NCBI GenBank assembly: GCA_007126575.1
Contig: SLBA01000075.1
Coordinates: 1-43,057 of the forward strand
Direction: 5' to 3'
DNA length: 43,057 nt
Source: Gemmatimonadota bacterium
Lineage (GTDB): Bacteria > Gemmatimonadota > Gemmatimonadetes > Longimicrobiales > Gaopeijiaceae
Below the pieces are notes generated by a model. It searched no databases and was not told the DNA's origin. It was given only the letters and a program-made list of their open reading frames with translations. Position 1 is the first letter of the stretch. The number at the start of each line of letters is the position of its first letter. Below, piece after piece: positions 16,307-24,266 of the stretch. Both the position numbers and the translations under genes were made by a program.

Positions 16307-17558
16307 CGTGGCTCCCTTCGGCCTCGGGGTCGCGCCGCCCGGACTCCGGCGATCCGTCAGAACTGGACTCCGGCTCGACCCCACGCGCCTCGAACGACGT
16401 CGGAAGTGAAAAATGGAAGGAGGCACCCTGACCCGGCCGGCCCTCTGCCCCGACCTCTCCCCCGTGCAGCTCGATGATCCGCCGGACCGTCGCGAGCCCG
16501 ATCCCGTTCCCCTGGAAGTCCCGGGCCGGGTGCAGGCGCTGAAAGGGCAGAAAGAGCTTGTTTTCGAATTCCGGATCGAATCCGACGCCGTTGTCCCGCA
16601 CCTCGAAAGTCGGGGTGTCGGGGGCAGCCGCCGACTCGCGACCGATGGAGCAGCGGGCCAGTGTGATCCGGGTGGGGGTACGATCCCGGGTGAACTTGAA
16701 GGCGTTCGCCAGAAGGTTCTCGAGGGCGATCCCGATCAGGTTCGGATCCGCCTCGACCTCGAGGTCGCCCTCGGCGGAAAACTCCACGGCGCGATCCGGC
16801 TCCTGCGACCGCAGGTCGGCCATGATGGCCCGTGCCATCGGCTCCATGTCGAACTCCTCCCGGCGGACCGACTCCCGTCCCACACGCGAGAGCGCCAGCA
16901 GGTCGTCCATCAGCGTGCCCAGCCGCTGACTCGCGGCCCGGATCCGCTGCAGGTACTCGAGACCGGTCTCGTCGAGCCGGTCCCCATAGTCCTCGATCAC
17001 CGCCTGGCTGAATCCGTCGAGCGCCCGCAACGGACCCCTCAGGTCATGCGACACCGAGTAGGTGAAGGCCTCCATCTCGGCGACGGACTCCGAGAGCTTC
17101 CGGTTGGCGGCGGCGAGCTCGCGGGTCCGATCCGGGATTCGATCCTCGACCGCGGACCTGAGTGTGGCCAGCTCCCTCTCAAGTTGCACGCGATGGGTGA
17201 GGTCGGTGAGCATCACCAGCGTTCCGCTCGGGCCATCCGGGCTGTCCGGGAGTGCATTCGATCGAAGGAGCGCGGATACCCGGCGACCATCCGCCGCCTG
17301 CAGTTCGACTCGCCTCGGCTCCGACCCCCGCTCCCGGTTCTCCGGTCGAGGGAGAAGGCCCGAACCGTCTCCATCCGCCAGAAACTCGCCGACCGAGCGT
17401 CCCACCTGGCGGTCGGCGGACACCCCCAGAAGCTCGGCCACTCGGGGATTCGCGAAGGTGATCTCCCCACCGGGGACCAGGACCCATACGCCCTCTTCGG
17501 CGGTGTCCACGACACGGCGAAAGAGCGCCTCGGAGCCCGTAGCGGATCCTGATCTCAT
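16299..17558 (-). CDS. PAS-containing histidine kinase (phytochrome-kinase-like core)
   Basis: This 419-residue soluble kinase starts with a PAS domain (about residues 10-125; VWVLVPGGEITFANPRVAELLG). A coiled linker with RTRELAAANRKLSES follows, then HisKA with His171 in SVSHDLRGPLRALDGF and an HATPase (ENLLANAFKFT, DNGVGFDPEF, GNGIGLATVRRII). The HisKA/HATPase core is of the type attached to cyanobacterial phytochromes and normally paired with Rcp1-like regulators, which is exactly its downstream neighbour. No GAF/PHY chromophore domain is present. No clear Shine-Dalgarno precedes the ATG. The leader and the repeat-rich region upstream are described separately. Confidence 0.92.
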   Translation of the reverse strand: MRSGSATGSEALFRRVVDTAEEGVWVLVPGGEITFANPRVAELLGVSADRQVGRSVGEFLADGDGSGLLPRPENRERGSEPRRVELQAADGRRVSALLRSNALPDSPDGPSGTLVMLTDLTHRVQLERELATLRSAVEDRIPDRTRELAAANRKLSESVAEMEAFTYSVSHDLRGPLRALDGFSQAVIEDYGDRLDETGLEYLQRIRAASQRLGTLMDDLLALSRVGRESVRREEFDMEPMARAIMADLRSQEPDRAVEFSAEGDLEVEADPNLIGIALENLLANAFKFTRDRTPTRITLARCSIGRESAAAPDTPTFEVRDNGVGFDPEFENKLFLPFQRLHPARDFQGNGIGLATVRRIIELHGGEVGAEGRPGQGASFHFSLPTSFEARGVEPESSSDGSPESGRRDPEAEGSHDA

Positions 17559-17590
17559 GTGTTATGAACTGCCGGATAGGGGAAGGGGCC

Positions 17591-17605
17591 GGGGACCGGG
17601 TCCCC
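17591..17605 (-). promoter_or_regulatory. Perfect hairpin in the kinase-operon leader
   Basis: GGGGAC-CGG-GTCCCC forms a perfect 6-bp stem about 33 bp upstream of the kinase start codon at 17558, so it would lie in the 5' leader of the three-gene kinase operon. It could affect translation or transcript stability; the function is unknown. Confidence 0.35.
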
Positions 17606-17631
17606 GAGGTGCCGATGAGCGGCCAGTGGGC

Positions 17632-17725
17632 TCGTACGCAAGGGTGAACTGAAGCGTGCACAACTGAAGCGTGCACAGGGGTGAGCATCGTACGCTGAAA
17701 CGGGCCGCGCATGCACTTTGTGCAC
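17632..17725. promoter_or_regulatory. Operator-like repeat region between divergent genes
   Basis: Two exact tandem copies of AACTGAAGCGTGCAC occupy 17647-17661 and 17662-17676. They are flanked by two copies of TCGTACGC at 17632-17639 and 17688-17695. The palindrome GTGCAC occurs three times (17656, 17671, 17720), the last inside the perfect inverted repeat TGCACTTTGTGCA at 17712-17724. The position between the divergent kinase operon and a small membrane-protein gene fits a multi-site operator. The cognate factor is unknown. Confidence 0.5.
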
Positions 17726-17799
17726 GCACGCCTCTCTCCCATCTTTACTCTCCGAACCCACCACCTGTCAAGCAATGCCCACCCGGACCCAACGCCGTC

Positions 17800-18219
17800 A
17801 TGACCCGGAATCGAACGCCCGATCGCACCCGACTCGCCCCGTCGATCCGCAAGGCCCACAGGAGGGTCCTGCTCGCCCTGATCGCGTCCGTTGCGCACAG
17901 CGCGATCCTCTTGGCGACCGGGGCCTATCTCCTCCTGGGCGTCGACGCTCCCGGGGTGATCACGGCCCCCCGGATCCTCGCGGGAGTCGCCCTGCTCGGC
18001 GCCGTCGTGGTGCCGCTGCTGGGGAGGGCCTCCTACCGCGGGAATTCTTTCGCCGCCCTCCTCCTGCTGCTGACGTCGATCGTGCCCCCGATCCTCGCCC
18101 TTCTGGCCGGACGCGACCCGACGCTCACCCTCTTCGGCCTGCTGGTCGCACCCTTCTACTTCGTCGGCGCTCGGGGAGCGATCGGCTTGCGGGGCCGACG
18201 GGGCTCGCGACGGGAGTGA
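17800..18219 (+). CDS. Small hypothetical membrane protein
   Basis: This 139-residue protein has a basic N-terminus and four likely membrane helices (about residues 23-50, 57-75, 83-103 and 110-125), ending in an Arg-rich tail. I do not recognise a family. The ATG at 17800 was chosen because it precedes the basic leader of the first helix. The ribosome-binding site is weak and the frame stays open upstream into the repeat region. It is divergent from the PAS-kinase operon across the repeat-rich control region. The strict alternation of hydrophobic and basic segments supports a real gene, but evidence is limited to composition and reading frame. Confidence 0.55.
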   Translation: MTRNRTPDRTRLAPSIRKAHRRVLLALIASVAHSAILLATGAYLLLGVDAPGVITAPRILAGVALLGAVVVPLLGRASYRGNSFAALLLLLTSIVPPILALLAGRDPTLTLFGLLVAPFYFVGARGAIGLRGRRGSRRE

Positions 18220-18346
18220 AGGGTCACCCGAACGCCTTTCCCCTGCGGCCGGTGCATGCGAGGTTGAAACCGTGACTCGTCGGGACCGATCCGGCCGATC
18301 CGAATCCGGTCCCGTATTCCGAACCCCAACGCACAGCCACGCGCCC

Positions 18347-19867
18347 ATGACCGACCTGCTCGAATCTCTCGGCATCCAGAGTGAAAATCCCGGCACCTCG
18401 ACCGGCCGCGCCTTCTTCGCGGACGACTCGGCCGAGCTTCTGGCCAGCCACACCCCCATCGATGGCTCCACGCTCGCCCACGTCCGCCTGACCACCCGCG
18501 AGGAGTACGACCGGGTCGTGGAAGCGGCCGAAGAGGCCTTCGCGGTCTGGCGCATGACCCCCGCGCCCCAGCGCGGCGAAATCGTGCGACAGATCGGACT
18601 CGAGCTCCGCAGGTACAAGGAGCCCCTCGGACGCCTCGTCTCGACCGAGATGGGCAAGATCCACCAGGAAGGGCTGGGCGAGGTGCAGGAGATGATCGAC
18701 ATCTGCGACTTCGCGGTCGGCCAGTCGCGCATGCTCTACGGCAAGACCATGCACTCGGAGCGGCCGAAGCACCGCATGTACGAGCAGTGGCACCCGCTCG
18801 GTCCGGTCGGGATCATCTCGGCATTCAACTTCCCCGTCGCCGTCTACGCCTGGAACGCGATGATCGCGGCCGTCTGCGGCGACGTGGTCATCTGGAAGGG
18901 ATCCGAGAAGACCCCCCTGTGCGGGATCGCGGTCCAGAAAATCGTCGCCCGGGTCCTCGAGGCCAACGGACTTCCGGAAGGCATCTTCAACCTGATCACG
19001 GGGGCCAGGGAGGCCGGTGAGTGGCTCTCGACCGACGAGCGTCTCCCCCTCATCTCGGCGACCGGCTCGATCCCCATGGGCCGCGAGGTGGGACGCACGG
19101 TGGCCTCGCGACTCGGGCGCACCATCCTGGAGCTCGGGGGCAACAACGCGATCATCATCTCGAAGGACGCCGACCTCGAGATGGCCATGCGGGCGACGGT
19201 GTTCGGCGCGGTGGGCACGGCCGGTCAGCGGTGCACCTCGACCCGACGCCTGATCGTCCACGACGAGGTCTTCGACGAGGTGAAGGACCGCCTCCTCCAG
19301 TTCTATGCGAGCATCCGCATCGGGGACCCTCTCGAAGAGGGCACCCTGGTGGGGCCACTGATCGACCAGACCGCCGTCGACCTGATGCAGGCGGCGCTGC
19401 GAAAGGTGGAAGCCGAAGGGGGAGAAGTCATCTATGGAGGAGAGCCCCTCGACGACCTCCCCGGCCACTACGTGCGTCCGGCGATCGCAGTGGTCGAAAA
19501 CGACTACGAGATCGTCCAGGACGAGACCTTCGCCCCGATCCTCTACCTGATCCGCTACCGGGAATTCGACGAGGCCCTCGCCATGCACAACGGGGTCAGA
19601 CAGGGGCTCAGTTCCTCGATCTTCTCGCTCAACCTGCGCGAGACCGAGACCTTCCTCAGTCACCGCGGGTCGGACTGCGGCATCGCGAATGTGAACATCG
19701 GCACGAGCGGAGCCGAGATCGGGGGCGCCTTCGGGGGCGAAAAGGAGACCGGAGGGGGCCGCGAGTCGGGCTCCGACGCCTGGAAGGCCTACATGCGCCG
19801 CCAGACCAACACCATCAACTGGAGTGACGAGATGCCGCTGGCGCAGGGCATCGAATTCGAGCTCTGA
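18347..19867 (+). CDS. ALDH7-like aldehyde dehydrogenase
   Basis: This 506-residue NAD(P)+-dependent aldehyde dehydrogenase has catalytic Cys296 in TAGQRCTSTRR and general base Glu262 in LELGGNNAII. The overall sequence resembles ALDH7 (alpha-aminoadipic semialdehyde/piperideine-6-carboxylate dehydrogenase, bacterial AmaB/Pcd): AFNFPVAVYAWN, the ISATGSIPMGR stretch and the C-terminal NIGTSGAEIGGAFGGEKETGGGRESGSDAWK are typical. Those bacterial enzymes oxidise a lysine-derived semialdehyde to 2-aminoadipate. No lysine-catabolic partner is present, so the physiological substrate is inferred. The start at 18347 follows the family N-terminus; a longer frame from 18272 is less likely. A beta-propeller gene follows after 18 bp. 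Confidence 0.93.
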   Translation: MTDLLESLGIQSENPGTSTGRAFFADDSAELLASHTPIDGSTLAHVRLTTREEYDRVVEAAEEAFAVWRMTPAPQRGEIVRQIGLELRRYKEPLGRLVSTEMGKIHQEGLGEVQEMIDICDFAVGQSRMLYGKTMHSERPKHRMYEQWHPLGPVGIISAFNFPVAVYAWNAMIAAVCGDVVIWKGSEKTPLCGIAVQKIVARVLEANGLPEGIFNLITGAREAGEWLSTDERLPLISATGSIPMGREVGRTVASRLGRTILELGGNNAIIISKDADLEMAMRATVFGAVGTAGQRCTSTRRLIVHDEVFDEVKDRLLQFYASIRIGDPLEEGTLVGPLIDQTAVDLMQAALRKVEAEGGEVIYGGEPLDDLPGHYVRPAIAVVENDYEIVQDETFAPILYLIRYREFDEALAMHNGVRQGLSSSIFSLNLRETETFLSHRGSDCGIANVNIGTSGAEIGGAFGGEKETGGGRESGSDAWKAYMRRQTNTINWSDEMPLAQGIEFEL

Positions 19868-19885
19868 CCCACAGCCGGAGGGCCC

Positions 19886-21220
19886 ATGCGAAACCCGGTT
19901 CACCCCCTGTCCCCCCGGATCCCCGGAAGCCGGCGGGGCGGGGTCGGTCGGTCGGCCACCCTCGCCGCGACCGTCTTCGCCCTTCTGGCCCCCACCGGGT
20001 GCTCTGACGCCGAGCGGTCCACCGACCCACCGGTGAACGAGCTGCCGGCGCTGACCCTGGTCGAGGAGCTCCGCCTGGGTGACGTCGACGACCCTGACGT
20101 GGGCTTCAGCCAGCCCTCGTCGGTCGCCCAGCGCCCCGACGGCACCTTTGCCGTGGTGGAAGCTCAGGGGCTCCAGATCCGCGTGTACGAGGCCGACGGC
20201 ACCCCACTGCACCGGTTCGGCTCGCGGGGCGAAGGACCGGGCGAATTCGGGATGGTCCCCTCGATCGGGTGGGTGGGGGACACCCTGTGGGCGATGGACG
20301 GGGGGCACGAGCGCCTGACCAATTTCCGGGCCGACGGCACCGTCCTGGGCGCGCATCGGATCGAGACCCTCGAGGTGCCGCTGCCCAGCGGCCGGGGAAC
20401 GATCTTCCCCATCGTGCCCCGCGAGGACGGCACCCTGACCGGGCACCTGGTCCGGGTGATGGTCCGCCAGGACGATCCCGAGACCGGGGTGGCGCCCGGT
20501 GACCGGATCCCCGTGCCCCTGGTCCGGTACGGCCTGCAGGGCCAGGTGCTCGACACCCTCGGGCTCCTCGACAAGCCCAATCCCCGGATCTGGTCGCGGG
20601 AGATCGCCCGGATCCCGGAGCCCGACATCATCCAGCTCGGCGATCGCAGGGTGCGGATCCCCGCTCCACCTCCCGCCCTGCCCTACTTCGAGGGGACCGA
20701 CGACGGATACGTGGAGTTTCGTGCCCCCACGCCCTCGGGAGGCGGAGTGCACGAGGTCGAGATCTACCGCGTCCATCCCGGCAGCGACACGGTCTGGGCC
20801 CGGAGCCTGCGCTGGCGTCCGGTCGCCTACACCGCCGAGGACCTGGACTCGATCGCGACGCGTGCCGCGCGGAGCGGGGGCGGGTTCACGGCCGCGGGAG
20901 GGAGCCCCCCGTCACCCCCGGAGGGGTGGGAGGAGCTGCGCGACCGGATCCAGACCCGAATGGACTTCCCCTCGCACCAGCCGTTCGCTTCGGCGACCTG
21001 GCTCGGCAATGACGGTACCCTGTGGATCCGGCTGCGGGGCCCGGAGTCCGCCACCCAGGTGGAGTGGCTCCGGGTCGGCGCCGACGGCGAGCTGCGCGGG
21101 CGGTTGATCCTGGGAGTGCAGGACCGCCTCCTGTGGAGCCACGGAGACGAGGTCTGGGTGTCGGAGCCCGACGACCTCGGGGTCCCCTGGCTCGTCCGGT
21201 ACCGGATCGAGGCGGACTGA
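19886..21220 (+). CDS. Six-bladed beta-propeller-like exported protein
   Basis: This 444-residue exported protein has a basic, hydrophobic leader ending at a possible lipobox (ALLAPTGC, Cys39). The lipobox is imperfect, so periplasmic release is also possible. The body shows NHL/6-bladed-propeller-like repeats: PSSVAQRPDGTFAVVE, LQIRVYEADGTPLHRFGSRGEGPGEF, LWAMDGGHERLTNF and a late blade WLGNDGTLWIRL. The motif GSRGEGPGEF is typical of this propeller type. A Pro/Gly-rich insertion lies near residues 330-350. A GGAGG Shine-Dalgarno precedes the ATG, and the gene follows the aldehyde dehydrogenase by 18 bp, so co-transcription is likely. The ligand or partner is unknown. Confidence 0.83.
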   Translation: MRNPVHPLSPRIPGSRRGGVGRSATLAATVFALLAPTGCSDAERSTDPPVNELPALTLVEELRLGDVDDPDVGFSQPSSVAQRPDGTFAVVEAQGLQIRVYEADGTPLHRFGSRGEGPGEFGMVPSIGWVGDTLWAMDGGHERLTNFRADGTVLGAHRIETLEVPLPSGRGTIFPIVPREDGTLTGHLVRVMVRQDDPETGVAPGDRIPVPLVRYGLQGQVLDTLGLLDKPNPRIWSREIARIPEPDIIQLGDRRVRIPAPPPALPYFEGTDDGYVEFRAPTPSGGGVHEVEIYRVHPGSDTVWARSLRWRPVAYTAEDLDSIATRAARSGGGFTAAGGSPPSPPEGWEELRDRIQTRMDFPSHQPFASATWLGNDGTLWIRLRGPESATQVEWLRVGADGELRGRLILGVQDRLLWSHGDEVWVSEPDDLGVPWLVRYRIEAD

Positions 21221-21251
21221 CGCCCAGACCTCTCCGGGGCGTGCGTCAGTC
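21215..21251. terminator. Bidirectional terminator-like inverted repeat
   Basis: GACTGACGC at 21215-21223 pairs perfectly with GCGTCAGTC at 21243-21251; an inner CGCCC/GGGCG pair can form instead. It overlaps the stop codons of the two convergent genes. There is no U-tract, so it may act as an RNA-end stabiliser or a rho-assisted stop. Confidence 0.45.
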
Positions 21252-22346
21252 GTGGCCGGCGGCGAGGGGGAGCTCGAGGCGGAGTCGTGTGCCGCCTTCC
21301 CTTCGGGAGTCCACCTCGAGGGTGCCTCCGACGAAGCGGGCTCTCTCGTGCATGCGCAGCAGTCCGACCCCGTTGCCCGCGACCCGCCCGGGATCGAACC
21401 CGACACCATCGTCCTCGACCTCGACCTCGAGGGCGTCGGGGCCGCGTCCGATACGGACCACGAGCGTCGAGGCGTGCGCGTGACCGAGGGCGTTGGCCGC
21501 GGCCTCCTGCACCACCCGGTAGAGCACCAGGGACTGGTCGGGAGCCAGGAGCGAATCGGGATCTCCGCCTTCGACCCGGACGGTGACCCCCGTCCCCTCG
21601 AAGCGCTGTCGAAGGTGTGCCTCGATCGCCTTGCGCACCCCGAGTTCGTCGAGCTCCGGTGGGCGGAGCCCGCGGGCGATCCGCTGGATCCCGGCCAGAG
21701 CGGAGAGGGCTTCCCGTCGGGCCCCCTCGAGGGCGATTTGACAACGGGACCCCGACGTTTCGCTGCCGGCCGCCTCTGCGGGCAGACAGCGGGCGACCAG
21801 CTTCAGCTGCAGAAGGATCGACGAGAGCAGCTGCGCGGTCTCGTCCAGGAGCTCGTGCGAGATCCTCTTTCGCTCGAGCTCCTCGGCGTCGAGAAGACGG
21901 GCCGAGAGCTCTCGCTGCCGCACCCGCGAGGCGGCCAGGGCCGCGAGCATGCTGTTGAGACCGCCGGTCAGCCGCTGAAGACTCCGGTCGGCAAGGGGCG
22001 AGAGGGCGATCGTCGTGTCGAGATTGCCCTCCTCGACCCGTCGGGCCGCGAGTTCGACGTCTCGCAGTGGGCGGAGGGCAAGGTGGACGAGCAGCCAGTT
22101 GAGCGCGACCAGCGCCAGGAGTCCCACCGACCCCCAGGCCAGGATCTGGGGGTCCGAAAGGGTCGGTGCGACAAGGGCGCCCCAGCCGGCCGCCGCCACT
22201 GCGAGCACCGAGTTCGCCACCACGATCTTCAGGGGAAGCGGGGCCCTGAGCGGTCGGGTCAGCCACCCGGGCACCCCGGTCTCACGACGGGACTCGGAGC
22301 CGCTCCGGCTCCCGGTATCACCTGCGGCTCGTTGCTCCATGGGCAT
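21246..22346 (-). CDS. Membrane histidine kinase, NarX/LiaS (HisKA_3) type
   Basis: This 366-residue sensor kinase has two membrane helices (about residues 39-60 and 70-92) with almost no periplasmic loop between them. A HAMP-like segment (LRPLRDVELAARRVEEGNLDT) follows, then HisKA_3 with His164 in KRISHELLDETAQ and HATPase boxes (YRVVQEAAANALGHA, DDGVGFDP, GVGLLRMHERA). The near-absence of an extracytoplasmic domain suggests sensing within or below the membrane. The ATG at 22346 was chosen for a GGAG 6 nt upstream. No regulator is adjacent on its strand; it is divergent from a second HisKA_3 kinase whose NarL-type partner it may share. Confidence 0.92.
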   Translation of the reverse strand: MPMEQRAAGDTGSRSGSESRRETGVPGWLTRPLRAPLPLKIVVANSVLAVAAAGWGALVAPTLSDPQILAWGSVGLLALVALNWLLVHLALRPLRDVELAARRVEEGNLDTTIALSPLADRSLQRLTGGLNSMLAALAASRVRQRELSARLLDAEELERKRISHELLDETAQLLSSILLQLKLVARCLPAEAAGSETSGSRCQIALEGARREALSALAGIQRIARGLRPPELDELGVRKAIEAHLRQRFEGTGVTVRVEGGDPDSLLAPDQSLVLYRVVQEAAANALGHAHASTLVVRIGRGPDALEVEVEDDGVGFDPGRVAGNGVGLLRMHERARFVGGTLEVDSRREGGTRLRLELPLAAGHD

Positions 22347-22528
22347 CTCGATCTCCGACCGGTCGGTTCCCCTCGGTGGTGGTGGACCCTGAAATGTTGC
22401 ATCTTCCGGCCGGTCGATCTGTCGGGATCTGGCTGAGAGCCGTGTGGGGAAATCCTCCACACCGGTCGCACGCCACCGCCCGAATCCCGGATCGACGCTC
22501 GCTCACGACCCGCATGGGGAGACTCTGC

Positions 22529-23611
22529 ATGGCCTCGGACTCCGACACCCCCACCTTCAACGCCTTTCGCGCGGTCTTCGATTCCGCACCGGACGGCATT
22601 CTGATCGTGGACTCCGAAGGAATCATCCGGGAAGCCAACCCGCAGTCTCTCCGGATTCTGGGGTTCGAGCGCGACGATCTCCTGGGGGGAGCCGTCGAGC
22701 GCGTCGTTCCCCCGGACTCGCGGGGGCCGCACCAGGCGATGCGCGAAGCGTACGCCTCGAACCCGCATCGGCGACCGATGGGGGCCGGCATCGAGCTCCG
22801 GGCCCTCCGCTCCGATGGTCGCGAGGTTCCGGTCGAGATCTCGCTGAGCCCCTGTTCGACCCCCGAGGGCGACTTCGTGATCGCGGCGATCCGAGACATT
22901 TCCGCCCAGCGCAAGCTGAGGCGCCTGGGCTCCGGCGCGCTGAAGGCTGCGGAAGAGGAACGGCAGCGCATCGCCCGGGAGCTCCACGACGACACGGCGC
23001 AGTGTCTCGCCGCCCTGCTGATCCGCCTGCGCCTCCTCCGCAACGCCCGGAACGAGGGGGAGCGAGTCCGGCTCCTCGACGAGATGCAACGAGAGCTGGG
23101 GGTGGCGATGGAAGGTGTCCGCCGGATCTCGCGAGGGCTTCGTCCTCCGGCTCTCGACGACGCCGGGCTCGAGACGGCGCTGCGGAGCCATTTCCGCTCG
23201 GTCGTGGAGCCCTCGCCACTCGTGGGCCGCATCGGACTGGAGCCGGTGGGCCCCCAGCTGGACACCGAGACCCAGCTCGTCGTCTACCGGATCGTCCAGG
23301 AATCGCTGGCGAATGTGATCCGGCACTCGGGGGCCGAACGCGTCTCCCTCGAGATGGCGGGCGAAGGCCCCGTGATCCGGGTAACCATCGCCGACGACGG
23401 TCGCGGCTTCGATGCCGCCTCGCAGCTCCTCGACGGATCGGGGCTGGGACTGATCGGGATGCAGGAGCGAGCCCGGCTCGTCGGTGGAGATCTGTCGATC
23501 GAAAGCGTCCCGGGTAGCGGAACCCGCATCAACCTGACGGTTCGTCGTGAACCCGGCCCCACCCCCATGCCAGCCCACCCCATCGCTCACCAGGATGTCC
23601 AGCATGGCTGA
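22529..23611 (+). CDS. Soluble PAS histidine kinase, HisKA_3 type
   Basis: This 360-residue cytosolic kinase has an N-terminal PAS domain (about residues 10-128; SAPDGILIVDSEGIIREANPQSLRILGF, PVEISLSP, IRDISAQ). HisKA_3 follows with His153 in RQRIARELHDDTAQCLAALL, then an HATPase (YRIVQESLANVIRHS, DDGRGFD, GLGLIGMQERA). This is the layout of NarX/DegS-like kinases that signal to NarL-type regulators, and such a regulator begins inside its last codons. The ATG at 22529 was preferred to upstream ATGs because GGGGAG sits 7 nt upstream. The PAS domain shows no obvious cofactor motif. Confidence 0.93.
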   Translation: MASDSDTPTFNAFRAVFDSAPDGILIVDSEGIIREANPQSLRILGFERDDLLGGAVERVVPPDSRGPHQAMREAYASNPHRRPMGAGIELRALRSDGREVPVEISLSPCSTPEGDFVIAAIRDISAQRKLRRLGSGALKAAEEERQRIARELHDDTAQCLAALLIRLRLLRNARNEGERVRLLDEMQRELGVAMEGVRRISRGLRPPALDDAGLETALRSHFRSVVEPSPLVGRIGLEPVGPQLDTETQLVVYRIVQESLANVIRHSGAERVSLEMAGEGPVIRVTIADDGRGFDAASQLLDGSGLGLIGMQERARLVGGDLSIESVPGSGTRINLTVRREPGPTPMPAHPIAHQDVQHG

Positions 23612-24266
23612 CCCGATCCGAATCCTGCTCGCCGACGACCACGCGATCTTTCGCGCGGGGCTGCGCGCGCTGATCGAACTCGAAGACGATGTCGTGCTCG
23701 TGGGCGAGGCGCCCGACGGCGACGCGGCCGTCGACCTGGCCCTCGAGCTCAGGCCCGACGTGATCGTGATGGACCTGTCGATGCCCGGCACCAATGGCCT
23801 CGAGGCGACCCGGCGGATCGCCGCGCTCGACATCGGGGTCCATATCCTGGTGCTCACGGTGCATGCCGAAGAGGAGTACCTGGTCCCGGTCGTGGATGCG
23901 GGCGCCTCGGGCTACCTCACCAAATCGAGCGCCGACACCGACCTGATGGAGGCGATCCGCGTGGTGGCACGTGGCGAGGTCTACCTGCCGGCCCGCGCCA
24001 CGACCCTCCTTCTGAAGCAGTACCGGACCAACGAGGACGATGCCGATCATGGACAGGGGCTTCGGGACCTGAGCGCCCGGGAGCGCGAGGTCCTGGCCCT
24101 GACCGCCGAGGGCTTCTCGTCGTCGGAGATCGGCAAGAAGCTCTACATCTCACCCAAGACCGTCGACACCTACCGCTCGCGCATCATGCAGAAGCTGGGG
24201 CTGAACCATCGCTCCGAGCTCGTGCGCTTCGCGCTCCGTGTCGGTCTGCTCAAGGAGCTCGAGTGA
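23604..24266 (+). CDS. NarL/FixJ-type response regulator
   Basis: This 220-residue regulator has an N-terminal receiver with Asp11-Asp12, phosphoacceptor Asp57 in VIVMDLSMPGTNG, the Thr in LVLTVHAEEEY and the Lys in GYLTKSSADT. The C-terminal LuxR-type helix-turn-helix (about residues 150-215) contains LSAREREVLALTAEGFSSSEI and SPKTVDTYRSRIMQKLGL. It overlaps the end of the kinase gene, so the two form a pair. AGGA lies 8 nt before the ATG at 23604; an ATG at 23595 is the alternative. Its stop overlaps the GTG of a D-aminoacylase-like gene (GTGA), an uncommon coupling of a regulator to a hydrolase. Confidence 0.94.
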   Translation: MADPIRILLADDHAIFRAGLRALIELEDDVVLVGEAPDGDAAVDLALELRPDVIVMDLSMPGTNGLEATRRIAALDIGVHILVLTVHAEEEYLVPVVDAGASGYLTKSSADTDLMEAIRVVARGEVYLPARATTLLLKQYRTNEDDADHGQGLRDLSAREREVLALTAEGFSSSEIGKKLYISPKTVDTYRSRIMQKLGLNHRSELVRFALRVGLLKELE

